Counted from the stretch's first letter, positions 45,413 through 54,465 are shown. The stretch: 64,000 bases of DNA from Saprospiraceae bacterium (GCA_028279185.1 JANQSS010000111.1:60981-124980); one strand, 5' to 3'. Numbers and translations: made by a program. Notes: generated by a model not told the origin, from the sequence alone.

Positions 45413-46666
45413 TTACAACCTTCCATACGCCAGAACGCGATCATATGTCCCTAAGAAAGGTCGATAGTAAAGTAAAACGTGGTAATCATTTTGAGCGCGA
45501 TTGTCATAACCTTCTGTGTGGTAGAATGAGATAGGTTCATCGCCGATTTTCACTCCATAGATATAATCATATACCCCTTGTTTCAACAATATCTCTTTAT
45601 GAAACAAGCTATTGGTTTCATCGAATTCCATGAGAGAAGTTGAATCCACTCTGTAGTTATTAAATCCCCCCAAAAGGTAGACGTCAGCTTCCTCTGGTAC
45701 ATTAAAGTAATGGAGCGTAAAAAGCGTGTAGGCATATTCAACTTCCCATAGATCATTTAGGCGGTCTGTATTATCGATTACAAATGTGCCATTGATATCG
45801 TTGTCACTGCCAAAAGAAATTTCATGACCCCGTAATTCATCTGTATCCAACGTAACATTTATCCCATCAGAATATTCTTCAATTTTAAAAACACCGAAGC
45901 CTGGCGAGGCGAGCGACCGTAAATCCACAAATCGATGCTCACGCAGCGACGGAAAAACAACTGAATTATGTTGATCAAAATATAGCTCGTCTTGAAAAAT
46001 CCTCCTCGGCCGGATAGAATCTATTGCAGAATTCCAATTATGATTTTGAATAACAGTGGATGAAATTGACCTCATCGGATCGTCCAAACCCAAATCCTTT
46101 ATTCGTACGGCATACGAAATCTCGTGATGACTATCAAAAAATCCTTGTCGTGTCGACCGAAATATTTCACCCATAGTAAATAAAACCTGAGGCTCATAAA
46201 CGACAAATCGCAGTTGCATCAACACTTCATCATCATTGTCTCTATCCCAAATTTTTAAAATGTAATTTCCACTCTTTCGCCAACTAATATCTTCATTGGG
46301 TAAACGTAATTCATAATGCATATAGTCCTGTATTGGTCCTCGTGATGAATTAAAATCTCGGAGACTGGCATCATCGAATCCATCTATATACTCGGATATA
46401 GTAAGATTTGAACGCGTCCAATCCCGATTACAATGAATAATTGTGTACTCAAGATCTCGTATATATTCTCCAATATCATCAAACGAAATTTGAAGAAAAC
46501 CATTTAACGGAATTATAGGCATGTCCAACGGTTGGTCGACCGGACAAATCGTCACACTTTTTATCTCAGAATTAAATACCTTTTGCTCCAGTATGCCTTG
46601 TCCATGTGAACCGACGAAAGCATGAATAAAGATTAAAACCGACGCAAACCGTATTATCAATGTCAT
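45413..46666 (-). CDS. T9SS plug-domain protein (DUF5103)
   Basis: About 417 residues from the ATG at 46666 (MTLIIRFASVLIFIHAFVGSHGQ), a signal peptide. The sequence follows the Plug/DUF5103 family across its length: IKSVTICPVDQPLDMPIIPLNG, LEYTIIHCNRDWTRSNL, EYIDGFDDASLRDFNSS, IQDYMHYELRLPNEDI, GNYILKIWDRDNDD, EADVYLLGGFNNYR and the C-terminal YHVLLYYRPFLGTYDRVLAYG. Family members are linked with the T9SS SprA translocon, where a Plug protein seals the empty channel. The many T9SS cargo genes in the window fit this. Confidence 0.88.
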   Translation of the reverse strand: MTLIIRFASVLIFIHAFVGSHGQGILEQKVFNSEIKSVTICPVDQPLDMPIIPLNGFLQISFDDIGEYIRDLEYTIIHCNRDWTRSNLTISEYIDGFDDASLRDFNSSRGPIQDYMHYELRLPNEDISWRKSGNYILKIWDRDNDDEVLMQLRFVVYEPQVLFTMGEIFRSTRQGFFDSHHEISYAVRIKDLGLDDPMRSISSTVIQNHNWNSAIDSIRPRRIFQDELYFDQHNSVVFPSLREHRFVDLRSLASPGFGVFKIEEYSDGINVTLDTDELRGHEISFGSDNDINGTFVIDNTDRLNDLWEVEYAYTLFTLHYFNVPEEADVYLLGGFNNYRVDSTSLMEFDETNSLFHKEILLKQGVYDYIYGVKIGDEPISFYHTEGYDNRAQNDYHVLLYYRPFLGTYDRVLAYGRL

Positions 46667-46769
46667 ATATCGTGTCTTAAACTTGAAGCAGGGAATCACT
46701 CGTTCACTGTAATCATTCTATAACGAAATATTAACAGTGGACTGGTTTTAATTGAACGCAATATTTACT

Positions 46770-47255
46770 TTAATCTGGTATGGATTCGTACAAGCGTCTT
46801 GCTTCGTCTTCCTTGAGTCGGCTCATGTACTGATTTTGAAATACTATTTGCTTATTTCCCTGAATTCTAACTTTACGAAATCCATAAACGACGTGCACTG
46901 AATCAACGGCAATTTTGTATATAAAGCCATCTGGATTGTTCTCAACAAAATCATCAAAATACTTCGCCTTTTGCACGTGTTTTTTAAGTTCTAAACACAC
47001 TTTTTCTGGATTAGACGAAGTCGCATCGACGACTAAAACATTCATTCCGTAACCATCAGTTCCTTTTAAGCTATATTCTTCACTGTTCGAAAACTTTGAT
47101 TTTTCGACCTTTACATTAAGCGGTGCATGCACCTTTACCGGAAGCCCATGCGTCATTAAATCCGTCTCTACCCAATCATTTTCGGAGCCAACCCCACATG
47201 AGATTACGATGAAGAACATGGCACATGACCATAGACTCAGATGTTTAGCTTTCAT
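46770..47255 (-). CDS. Putative lipoprotein, unknown function
   Basis: A 161-residue lipoprotein (signal MKAKHLSLWSCAMFFIVISCGVG). The mature part is small and mixed alpha/beta (EYSLKGTDGYGMNVLVVDATS, VHVVYGFRKVRIQGNKQIVFQNQYM). I do not recognise a family. The ATG is 5 nt from an exact TACTTTTG box (47261-47268), an arrangement shared with several genes here. Confidence 0.65.
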   Translation of the reverse strand: MKAKHLSLWSCAMFFIVISCGVGSENDWVETDLMTHGLPVKVHAPLNVKVEKSKFSNSEEYSLKGTDGYGMNVLVVDATSSNPEKVCLELKKHVQKAKYFDDFVENNPDGFIYKIAVDSVHVVYGFRKVRIQGNKQIVFQNQYMSRLKEDEARRLYESIPD

Positions 47256-47260
47256 ATGAA

Positions 47261-47268
47261 CAAAAGTA
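47261..47268 (-). promoter_or_regulatory. Predicted -7 box (TACTTTTG), 5 nt from ATG
   Basis: An exact TAnnTTTG match on the minus strand followed by TTCAT and the ATG at 47255. With a -7 box this close, transcription should start at or next to the start codon. Confidence 0.5.
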
Positions 47269-47408
47269 CAACTTAGTTATGTTCGTAGCTAAGGACAAAC
47301 GTATGAACAGCCAACAATGGTGCATTTCAAGAAACAATCTTTGATCAAGCTGTGTACTATCTTCTGATATCAATCATGATAAATAGACACGGCGTTAACC
47401 CAGCTTTA

Positions 47409-48017
47409 TCACTTTTTTTTGATGGAGCAACCTATAGCTTTGGTTTCACTCGGATCTGGTGCCTCTCCCCGCTTAAGTGCTTCAATTGCATTTTCTAAAT
47501 ATTTTTCCTCTACGGCATCTGCATTCTTGTGATTGTCATCTATGGCACCGATATATCTCACTTTACGTGTTTCATCCAGCAGAAAAACATGTGGTGTGCG
47601 TGTTGCCCCAAATTTTGGATAAACATTTTGTCCTTCATCAAAAAGGTATGGAAATGTGAAGGCTTTTTCTTCAGCTCGTTCTTGCATGGCCTCATAACTA
47701 TCAGCAGGTTGAACATCAGGATCATTTGGATTAATAGCGATGACCGGATAGCCTTGAGGGGCATACTTGTCATTTAACTCAATTAATCTGTCCTCATACA
47801 TCACAGCGAATGGACAATGATTGCATGTAAAAACAATGACGAAACCTTTTGCCTCTTCGAAATCGCCCATTGATACCATGTCACCGTTTGTGCTCTTGAG
47901 TTCAAAGTCAGCTGCTATATCGCCAATGTGATAACCTGAATGTACGGGATAAAACGCACACAGTACGCCAGAAGCAAACATCAATATAATGGCGAATAAT
48001 TTGGTTGTCGTTTTCAT
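47409..48017 (-). CDS. Exported thioredoxin-like redoxin
   Basis: A 202-residue periplasmic protein with a signal peptide (MKTTTKLFAIILMFASGVLCA) and an AhpC/TSA-type thioredoxin fold (DIAADFELKSTNGDMVSMGDF). The active-site motif is FTCNHCPFA, i.e. CxxC as CNHC, followed by the cis-proline region TRTPHVFLLDE. It may be a thiol-disulfide oxidoreductase. It follows the TlpA-like gene by 1 nt, so the pair is an operon. Confidence 0.83.
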   Translation of the reverse strand: MKTTTKLFAIILMFASGVLCAFYPVHSGYHIGDIAADFELKSTNGDMVSMGDFEEAKGFVIVFTCNHCPFAVMYEDRLIELNDKYAPQGYPVIAINPNDPDVQPADSYEAMQERAEEKAFTFPYLFDEGQNVYPKFGATRTPHVFLLDETRKVRYIGAIDDNHKNADAVEEKYLENAIEALKRGEAPDPSETKAIGCSIKKK

Positions 48018-48018
48018 T

Positions 48019-48534
48019 TTATATTTTTTGTAAATTAGTAATAGTATTTTTTAATGCATCGTAATTTTCATATTTACCCTCGTTGAACAGCGAATTTTCA
48101 CCATCGATAAACCAGGTACCCGGAATTGCACCTGACCATTTGGGTGAAACACGGTTGATCCAACTATTCATTTTCACATCATCCAATAGAATCACTTCAC
48201 ATTGGATTTCATTTCGTTCAATAAAAGGAATCAACTGTTTGTCAATAGCTCGCTTAAAGTCTAAGCTGACAAGAATTACTTTAACATTCTGCTCCTTGAA
48301 GTCTCGGTTCGCATATTCGAAATAATGTAATTCTTCTACGCAAGGTGCACACCAAGTTGCCCAGAAGTTGATAACAAGTAACTGGTTTTTTTGGGTATTG
48401 AGGTAAGACTGAAGTTCATCAAAATTCATCACAGGAATGTCTATCGATGATTGCTCAACCGACGCGGATTCCTGTGCTGTCATTAACTGACATAGTTCCA
48501 ACATGAAAACGATGAAAAAACCAACTTTAGTCAT
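48019..48534 (-). CDS. TlpA-like thiol-disulfide oxidoreductase
   Basis: About 171 residues from the ATG at 48534 (MTKVGFFIVFMLELCQLMTAQ), a signal peptide; the longer frame adds 11 residues. Thioredoxin fold with NFWATWCAPCVEEL (CAPC active site) and the cis-proline segment SGAIPGTWFID. Such proteins reduce disulfides, for example in cytochrome c maturation. It is the first gene of a pair with the redoxin. A GAACTTTG box (one mismatch to the consensus) lies 6 nt before the ATG. Confidence 0.85.
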   Translation of the reverse strand: MTKVGFFIVFMLELCQLMTAQESASVEQSSIDIPVMNFDELQSYLNTQKNQLLVINFWATWCAPCVEELHYFEYANRDFKEQNVKVILVSLDFKRAIDKQLIPFIERNEIQCEVILLDDVKMNSWINRVSPKWSGAIPGTWFIDGENSLFNEGKYENYDALKNTITNLQKI

Positions 48535-48638
48535 GATTCGCAAAGTTCGTATCTTATTACTCACCAACTACTCAAAGCCAATGCTTATCTCGCATTATGT
48601 AAGAGTTGCATGATTTATTAAGCGATTAAAATCGAAGA

Positions 48639-49313
48639 TTATTGTTTTTGTATGAATTTGGATTGCTCGCCGCCTACAGTTTTTGATTCACTTTGTTTTC
48701 GATCAGGCATTGTACCAAAGATCATGTCCCAAAACTGGTTCGATACACCAAAAGCTTTATTATTATCCTGATAGTGATGAACGTTATGATGTAGCCAAAG
48801 TCCTTTCAAAAATGAAGGAGGCTTATAGGTGTGAATGGCGTAATGCATGAACGAGTACATTAAATAACCCAAGAAAAATCCTGGGAAGAATGCCCACGTA
48901 TACTCAGAATGACCGAATATGAAAAAAATGATATAGAAAAATGCGAAAAGGATAGAGGCCAATATCAGTCCCGGTACTGGGGGCATTAACAGTCTGTCCT
49001 TGTCGCGCGGATATTCATGATGGGACCCGTGAACGATAAAATGAAATCGATGCGTCCATTTTGCTTCCGTGATATAATGGAATAAATGTCGGTGCAAAAA
49101 ATACTCCGCAAAAGTCCATACAAAGAGTGCCAGGAAAAACCAACCAAACGTCTGAGTGAGCGTCAATCCCTTAAACACAATGGCTACATACAATAGCAGT
49201 CCTATGCAAGGGCCGTACACCAAAATGCTGATGAGAGGACTCGTTTTGGTCAATGATTCTAAAAAGTCATTATTAAAAATTCGAGCTTGACCGTTCGTAT
49301 TTACCTTCGACAT
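48639..49313 (-). CDS. Fatty acid hydroxylase / sterol desaturase family protein
   Basis: A 224-residue integral membrane di-iron enzyme. Four or five membrane segments carry the histidine boxes FLHRHLFHY, HGSHHEYPRDKDRL, MHYAIHTY and LHHNVHHYQDNNKAFGVSNQFWD, all characteristic of 2-hydroxylases of fatty acids/ceramides. With an SPT-like gene in the same window, sphingolipid 2-hydroxylation is a reasonable guess. An exact TATTTTTG box lies 27 nt upstream. Confidence 0.88.
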   Translation of the reverse strand: MSKVNTNGQARIFNNDFLESLTKTSPLISILVYGPCIGLLLYVAIVFKGLTLTQTFGWFFLALFVWTFAEYFLHRHLFHYITEAKWTHRFHFIVHGSHHEYPRDKDRLLMPPVPGLILASILFAFFYIIFFIFGHSEYTWAFFPGFFLGYLMYSFMHYAIHTYKPPSFLKGLWLHHNVHHYQDNNKAFGVSNQFWDMIFGTMPDRKQSESKTVGGEQSKFIQKQ

Positions 49314-49340
49314 AGCTTTCGTCTAATAATTTTACAGATA

Positions 49341-49348
49341 CAAAAATA
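49341..49348 (-). promoter_or_regulatory. Predicted -7 box (TATTTTTG) of hydroxylase gene
   Basis: An exact TAnnTTTG match on the minus strand 27 nt before the ATG at 49313. Confidence 0.5.
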
Positions 49349-49445
49349 ACTAATGTATCGATGCAATGTCATAATCGAACGTTAATTTCGACAAAAGGTT
49401 GACTTTTTTCACGCACGGCGTATAAGTCAATCGACGTCTTTCATT

Positions 49446-50435
49446 CTAAGAAGATTCTCCATAGGTTGTGCTAAATACATGGCTCACATCGATTTTGGCA
49501 CAGTTGAAATGTCCTTCTGGACATGCCTTTTTTCCATGTATACCACAAGGCCGACATGTTAGTTGGCCTTCATATTCAATCACAAATTGTCTGTCGGAGA
49601 GAGGACCATACCCGAAGGCTGGGATAGTCGAACAAAAAATAGCCGCCACTGGGGCATTCATGGCCGACGCCATATGTACAGGTGCCGAATCATTGGTATA
49701 GTTCATTTTTGCTCCAGCCATCAGTGCTGCCGATTGTAAAAACGAGAATTGGCCAGCTTTCATAAATACCTGTCGATCACAACTTTTAGCTATCGATTCA
49801 CATAGCGACTTGTCGTTCGGCCCTCCAAGTAGGAATACGGCAACATCGGGTTGAAATTTACTGATAAGCTCGGTCCATTTTCCGATCGGCCAACGTTTCG
49901 TTTCCCAAACAGAAGCCGGGCTAATTGTGATATAAGGCCCGTCGAAAGCTACTGCATCGAAATCCGCTTGAGATGGATACAGCTTAGGTTTATGACCAGA
50001 GGCTTCGACGAAATGAGCAAGCAAACTTGCATTGCGTTCAATTTCGTGCTTACCTGTTCGTTCATGCTTTACCCGAGTATTGAAAAATCGGGATAACGGA
50101 TGTGCATCAAAACCGATTGTTTCTCGACCTCCTGAAAAAAGAGTTAGTAATCCCGATGAGCCATGCCGATGCACGTTGATTACCTTATCATATCTCACTC
50201 TTCGAAATGTTCGAATCAATCTAAAGATGGACGATAATTTGCGCTCTTTGTCCAGAACATAGATGCGGCTTATCTTATCATTGTTTTCCAATAACACCTC
50301 TCTACCCTTCCGTACAACCATATCTATTCTGCTCACAGGGAAAGCATGCGACAATTGTTCCACAAGCCCTGTTGCCAAGATGACATCGCCAAAAAATGCA
50401 GTTTGTATGATTAAAAACGACTTAATAACTGACAA
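49446..50435 (-). CDS. Glycosyltransferase family 9 (heptosyltransferase-like)
   Basis: Up to 329 residues. GT-B fold with FLIIQTAFFGDVILATGL near the N-terminus, TISPASVWETKRWPIGKW for donor binding, NYTNDSAPVHMASAMNAPVAAIF in the C-terminal domain and a Cys-rich end (LTCRPCGIHGKKACPEGHFNCAKI). It should add a heptose or similar sugar to LPS core. The TTG at 50435 overlaps a TACCTTTG promoter-like box; the family usually starts MKxLIIQTAFxGD, which would correspond to an ATT at 50426. Confidence 0.86.
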   Translation of the reverse strand: MSVIKSFLIIQTAFFGDVILATGLVEQLSHAFPVSRIDMVVRKGREVLLENNDKISRIYVLDKERKLSSIFRLIRTFRRVRYDKVINVHRHGSSGLLTLFSGGRETIGFDAHPLSRFFNTRVKHERTGKHEIERNASLLAHFVEASGHKPKLYPSQADFDAVAFDGPYITISPASVWETKRWPIGKWTELISKFQPDVAVFLLGGPNDKSLCESIAKSCDRQVFMKAGQFSFLQSAALMAGAKMNYTNDSAPVHMASAMNAPVAAIFCSTIPAFGYGPLSDRQFVIEYEGQLTCRPCGIHGKKACPEGHFNCAKIDVSHVFSTTYGESS

Positions 50436-50578
50436 AGGTAAGTTCTGCCTCCTGTTAATCAGAGCTTAAATTCATGGGTCATGACGAAACGGGGCCTTTG
50501 GGCAACCAACGTTCTGAGATACACACTTTCCGAATCTTGCAGAATTTTTAATCTTTAAGCTCAAAATTCTTTAGGTCT

Positions 50579-51034
50579 ATGCTCAAAGTTTATGACGATA
50601 ATTATTTTATGCACCAGGCTTTTGAAGAAGCCCGTAAGGCCGCGGAGCAGGACGAAGTTCCGGTCGGTGCAATAATTACTTTTCAAGATCGCATAATCGC
50701 CCGATCGCACAATGAAACAGAAAGACTCGTAGATGTAACGGCTCATGCTGAAATTCTTGTCATAACTGCCGCGGCCCATGCACTGGGATCGAAATACCTG
50801 ACGGATTGTAAATTATACGTAACATTAGAGCCCTGTATTATGTGCGCTGGCGCCTTGAATTGGAGTCAAATAGGGTCGATCATATATGGGGCCGAAGATG
50901 AAAAAAATGGTTTCATGCGAATCGGCCGGCATTTACTTCACCCGAAGACAAAAGTGGAATATGGCTTGATGCGCGACGAATGCGCACAACTGCTCAAATC
51001 ATTTTTTACCGGCAAACGTCAACACGTTCATTAA
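50579..51034 (+). CDS. tadA: tRNA adenosine(34) deaminase TadA
   Basis: A 151-residue deaminase that makes inosine in the tRNA-Arg anticodon. It has the CDA zinc motif: His56/Glu58 in TAHAEILVITAAA and Cys86/Cys89 in LEPCIMCAGAL, plus SQIGSIIYGAEDEKNGFM. The length is normal. It is divergent from the GT9 gene. The upstream 143 nt show no special signal. Confidence 0.93.
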   Translation: MLKVYDDNYFMHQAFEEARKAAEQDEVPVGAIITFQDRIIARSHNETERLVDVTAHAEILVITAAAHALGSKYLTDCKLYVTLEPCIMCAGALNWSQIGSIIYGAEDEKNGFMRIGRHLLHPKTKVEYGLMRDECAQLLKSFFTGKRQHVH

Positions 51035-51217
51035 TTGATCCTGCAATCAGAATATGTTTAAATGGTATAAACAGAAGACGAATTGACCTCCTCGGTTAAA
51101 TTTCGTTAAACCTCGTTAATAAACTCTTATCAAAGTAAACGTCTAGCAACTTTAGGCGTATGTTTAGTAAATCGCTTATCATTTAGTTGAATAATATCCA
51201 TACAAAATTTAAAATCG

Positions 51218-51751
51218 ATGCGCTTTATCTTATTTCTTTTTATAACAATACTATTTTCATCCTGTAGCAATTTATCACCATTTACCAAATCACTGTATGA
51301 TAAATATCAATGGAACGAAGAAGAGTTGAGTCGTATTCAATTTTACTTGTCAGATGACGTCATACTAAAAAGGCAGTTGTCAGCCGGCACAAAAGAAATT
51401 ATTAACGGTGATATTAAAATAATAGACGGAAAACGTGTAGAAGTTATCACTATTCCTAAAGGCACACCAGGCGTCATCGCTTTTACACCTGATAAAAAAC
51501 GATTTGCTGTACGCTTTGAAGAAGGTGATGATCGCTATTTAATGTTCGGCCCAAATCCTAAATATAGTGGTCGATACATGCTGTTGGCATCTGAATGGTC
51601 GCGAACATCGGGAAAGGTGACGTACGAAGGTAAAACCTTTCGAACTGAGAATGGAAATCAACTCGCCACGCTGATGATAGACTTAAAAAAGTTAGGGAAG
51701 ACTGAAGTCAATTCAAGAACAGCTGATGGGGTTCGAGTCAATAAGCAATGA
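51218..51751 (+). CDS. Putative lipoprotein, unknown function
   Basis: A 177-residue lipoprotein (signal MRFILFLFITILFSSCSNLSP). The mature part is beta-rich (LSRIQFYLSDDVILKRQLS, IPKGTPGVIAFTPDKKRFAVRFEEGDDRYLMFGPN, YMLLASEWSRTSGKVTYEGKTF) and looks like a conserved Bacteroidota protein of unknown function. No catalytic residues are evident. It stands alone after a 183-nt gap that holds no clear gene. Confidence 0.7.
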   Translation: MRFILFLFITILFSSCSNLSPFTKSLYDKYQWNEEELSRIQFYLSDDVILKRQLSAGTKEIINGDIKIIDGKRVEVITIPKGTPGVIAFTPDKKRFAVRFEEGDDRYLMFGPNPKYSGRYMLLASEWSRTSGKVTYEGKTFRTENGNQLATLMIDLKKLGKTEVNSRTADGVRVNKQ

Positions 51752-51827
51752 TCTGTATCATTTCATTTCAAGTCCGATAATTTGCTTAAAGGTGAAAATG
51801 ATTAATTCAATTCGTATTTTAATTTGC

Positions 51828-51835
51828 TACATTTG
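51828..51835 (+). promoter_or_regulatory. Predicted -7 box (TACATTTG) of VOC gene
   Basis: An exact TAnnTTTG match 52 nt before the ATG at 51888. Confidence 0.5.
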
Positions 51836-51887
51836 ACAACTCGTTTAGCATTACAAGCTAAGCGATTAACAATTAAAAAGTTGAATT

Positions 51888-52259
51888 ATGAAAGTTGGAT
51901 GTTTTTCCATTAGTCTTGCTGTAAAAGACTTGCAAAAGTCAAAAAAATTTTACGAAACAATCGGATTTTCAGTTTTTCATGGTGTAGAAGATCAAGGGTG
52001 GTTAATCATGAAAAATGGTGTCTGTAACATCGGTTTATTTCAAGGGATGTTCGAAGCAAATATTATGACGTTTAATCCAGGTTGGAATGAAAATGCGCAA
52101 CCTGTGTCAGAATTCACGGATATACGAGAAATTCAAAAAACATTATTGGCCAACAATGTAAACATTGAAAAAACTATTGACGAAGATTCTTCTGGTCCAG
52201 CAAGCATAGTCATTAAAGATCCTGATGGCAACGCCATTCTATTTGATCAACATGTTTAA
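51888..52259 (+). CDS. VOC (glyoxalase/bleomycin-resistance fold) protein
   Basis: A 123-residue vicinal-oxygen-chelate protein: SISLAVKDLQKSKKFYETIGF at the start and the terminal SIVIKDPDGNAILFDQH, with metal-type residues His/Glu partly visible. The family covers glyoxalases, dioxygenases and binding proteins; the substrate cannot be told. Confidence 0.87.
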   Translation: MKVGCFSISLAVKDLQKSKKFYETIGFSVFHGVEDQGWLIMKNGVCNIGLFQGMFEANIMTFNPGWNENAQPVSEFTDIREIQKTLLANNVNIEKTIDEDSSGPASIVIKDPDGNAILFDQHV

Positions 52260-52342
52260 ATATTAAGAGCATCTTTATCAAAGCTAAAATATCGACTTCC
52301 ACGACCTTCGGTACCTCAGTAAGTTAAATGAATTACGATACG

Positions 52343-52987
52343 CTATTCTAAATCACCAAGAAGTGGCACGAAGCGGTAAGCTCCGTGGCGTTCAGTATCA
52401 TATTGCGTTTCGTTTTTACGAACAACTCGTAGCATTTCCTGGACCCGATCACCGACTGGAATAACAAGCACACCTCCAATTTTCAATTGTTGAATGAGTG
52501 CTGATGGAATTTCTTTTGCTCCGGCTGTAACAAGGATTTTGTCAAATGGGGCGCGATTTTCTAACCCTTTCATTCCATCTGCGTGTAATGTCCGAACACC
52601 ACCAAACCCAATATTTTTTAGAAGTTGCGTTGTTTTTTTAAATAGAAGCCGATGTCGTTCTATCGAATAGACACGCGCTCCTAGAAAATGTAACACCGCA
52701 GCTTGAAAGCCGCTTCCAGTTCCAATCTCCAATATTTTATCCCCTTTGCATACTTCAAGCAATTGTGTTTGCATGGCAACTGTATAGGGTTGTGAAATAG
52801 TTTGATCACATGCAATAGGAAATGGCTTATCGACATAGGCCTGTTCGGCAAATGCGTCATCTAAGAAAAAATGGCGCGGAATTTCTAAAAAGGCAGCTAA
52901 AATTCGTTCATCGTGAATCCCCTTTTGACGAAGTGTTTGAACTAACTTTTTTCGCAACCCTTTATGCAAATACGAATCTTTCGGCAT
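52343..52987 (-). CDS. pcm: Protein-L-isoaspartate O-methyltransferase
   Basis: About 214 residues from the ATG at 52987 (MPKDSYLHKGLRKKLVQTLRQ); frames extending to 53017 or 53053 are possible but run past a promoter box. It repairs damaged L-isoaspartyl residues using SAM: PFPIACDQTISQPYTVA, the SAM-binding LEIGTGSGFQAAVL, DKILVTAGAKEIPSALIQQLKIGGVLVIPVG. The gene is divergent from the phosphohexomutase gene. Confidence 0.9.
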   Translation of the reverse strand: MPKDSYLHKGLRKKLVQTLRQKGIHDERILAAFLEIPRHFFLDDAFAEQAYVDKPFPIACDQTISQPYTVAMQTQLLEVCKGDKILEIGTGSGFQAAVLHFLGARVYSIERHRLLFKKTTQLLKNIGFGGVRTLHADGMKGLENRAPFDKILVTAGAKEIPSALIQQLKIGGVLVIPVGDRVQEMLRVVRKNETQYDTERHGAYRFVPLLGDLE

Positions 52988-52992
52988 TAGCG

Positions 52993-53000
52993 CAAAAGTA
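52993..53000 (-). promoter_or_regulatory. Predicted pcm -7 box (TACTTTTG), 5 nt from ATG
   Basis: An exact TAnnTTTG match on the minus strand followed by CGCTA and the ATG at 52987. It supports that start over the upstream ATGs and predicts a nearly leaderless mRNA. Confidence 0.5.
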
Positions 53001-53035
53001 CGAAGGATGCTTTTCATTTTTGCCGTCGATCTTCC

Positions 53036-53043
53036 TACTTTTG
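53036..53043 (+). promoter_or_regulatory. Predicted phosphohexomutase -7 box (TACTTTTG)
   Basis: An exact TAnnTTTG match 18 nt before the ATG at 53062. It is back to back with the pcm box, 35 bp away. Confidence 0.5.
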
Positions 53044-53061
53044 CTTCAAACAAAACAAAGC

Positions 53062-54456
53062 ATGAAAATCAAATTTGGAACGGATGGATGGCGTGCCATT
53101 ATTGCAAAAGACTACACTGTGGCAAATCTTCATCGCGTCGCCGAAGCAACGGCGGCATATATGAAAGACGAAGGGATGCGTACGGCTGTAATTGGTTATG
53201 ATTGTCGCTTTGCTGGTGCTTACTTCGCCCAGGAAACAGCAAATTTGTTAGCCGATCGAGGAATACATGTCAAATTAGGTAAAGGGTTTGCTTCAACACC
53301 AATGGTTTCTCTTGGAGTAGTTAAACTAAATGCAGATTTGGGAATTGTCATAACGGCTAGTCATAATCCCCCCTCTTACAACGGCTACAAATTAAAATCG
53401 TCCCATGGAGGACCCTGTATTCCTTCAGAAATAGCCGCCGTCGAAGATCGAATACCGCAAACCGCTAATCCCATTCTCCAAACCTTTGACACACTGGTCG
53501 CAGCTGCTAAAATCGAACACATCGATTTGGAACAACTTTACATTGATCACATTGAGGATAATTTTGACTTGGAGAGTATTAGGGCCTCTGACATAGTACT
53601 TGCCTATGATGCCATGTATGGAGCTGGTCAAAATGTGATTCGAAGATTGTTCCCAGATGCTCATTTATTGAATTGCGAATTCAATCCGAGTTTCATGGGT
53701 CAAGCACCCGAACCAATTCATAGAAACCTCTCTGAACTTTCTACTAAAATAAAATCGGATAATTCAATTAATCTCGGCCTGGCGAATGATGGCGACGCAG
53801 ATCGAATAGGCATGTATGACGAGGATGGAAATTTCGTCGACTCACACCATTTACTACTTTTACTTCTTTACTATCTCAGAGAATACAAAAATAAATCAGG
53901 CAAAGTTGTCGTCACATTTTCTGTTACTAATAAAATGGTTCAATTGGCTAAATCTTACGGTTTAGATGTTGACATTACCAAAATAGGTTTCAAATACATT
54001 GCCGAAATTATGCGTGACACCGATGTTATTGTAGGTGGTGAAGAATCCGGCGGACTCGCAGTGAGTGGCCATATTCCGGAACGAGACGGAATTTGGATGG
54101 GCCTGCTGATTATGGAATTTATCGCTAAAACGGGAAAATCAATTAAAGAACTTATACAAGATATATATGACAAAGTTGGTTCCTTTTCATTTGATCGGTA
54201 CGATTTGCACATTGACCAAGAGACGAAAGAACGCGTTATAGCAAATTGTGAAGCAAATGTTTATTCAAGTTTCGGAAAATACAACATAGTAAGCACGGAA
54301 ACGACTGATGGATTCAAATATCATTTCGACGAAAACTCATGGACGATGATTCGGCCGTCAGGAACTGAACCCGTGCTCCGAGTGTATGCGCAAGCGCCAA
54401 ACCATGAAAATGTTATAGATATTTTAGAAGATGTAAAGGCGGTTTTGTTAAACTAG
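53062..54456 (+). CDS. Phosphoglucomutase/phosphomannomutase family protein
   Basis: A 464-residue alpha-D-phosphohexomutase. The ATG at 53062 is used (MKIKFGTDGWRAIIAKDY); the longer frame runs antisense through pcm. Active-site parts: phosphoserine Ser100 in TASHNPPSYNGYK, metal loop NDGDADRIG (Asp243/245/247), sugar loop GGEESGGLAVSGH and phosphate-binding RPSGTEPVLRVY (Arg431). The natural sugar (glucose, mannose or glucosamine) cannot be read from this. Confidence 0.92.
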   Translation: MKIKFGTDGWRAIIAKDYTVANLHRVAEATAAYMKDEGMRTAVIGYDCRFAGAYFAQETANLLADRGIHVKLGKGFASTPMVSLGVVKLNADLGIVITASHNPPSYNGYKLKSSHGGPCIPSEIAAVEDRIPQTANPILQTFDTLVAAAKIEHIDLEQLYIDHIEDNFDLESIRASDIVLAYDAMYGAGQNVIRRLFPDAHLLNCEFNPSFMGQAPEPIHRNLSELSTKIKSDNSINLGLANDGDADRIGMYDEDGNFVDSHHLLLLLLYYLREYKNKSGKVVVTFSVTNKMVQLAKSYGLDVDITKIGFKYIAEIMRDTDVIVGGEESGGLAVSGHIPERDGIWMGLLIMEFIAKTGKSIKELIQDIYDKVGSFSFDRYDLHIDQETKERVIANCEANVYSSFGKYNIVSTETTDGFKYHFDENSWTMIRPSGTEPVLRVYAQAPNHENVIDILEDVKAVLLN

Positions 54457-54465
54457 AAGGTGGGA

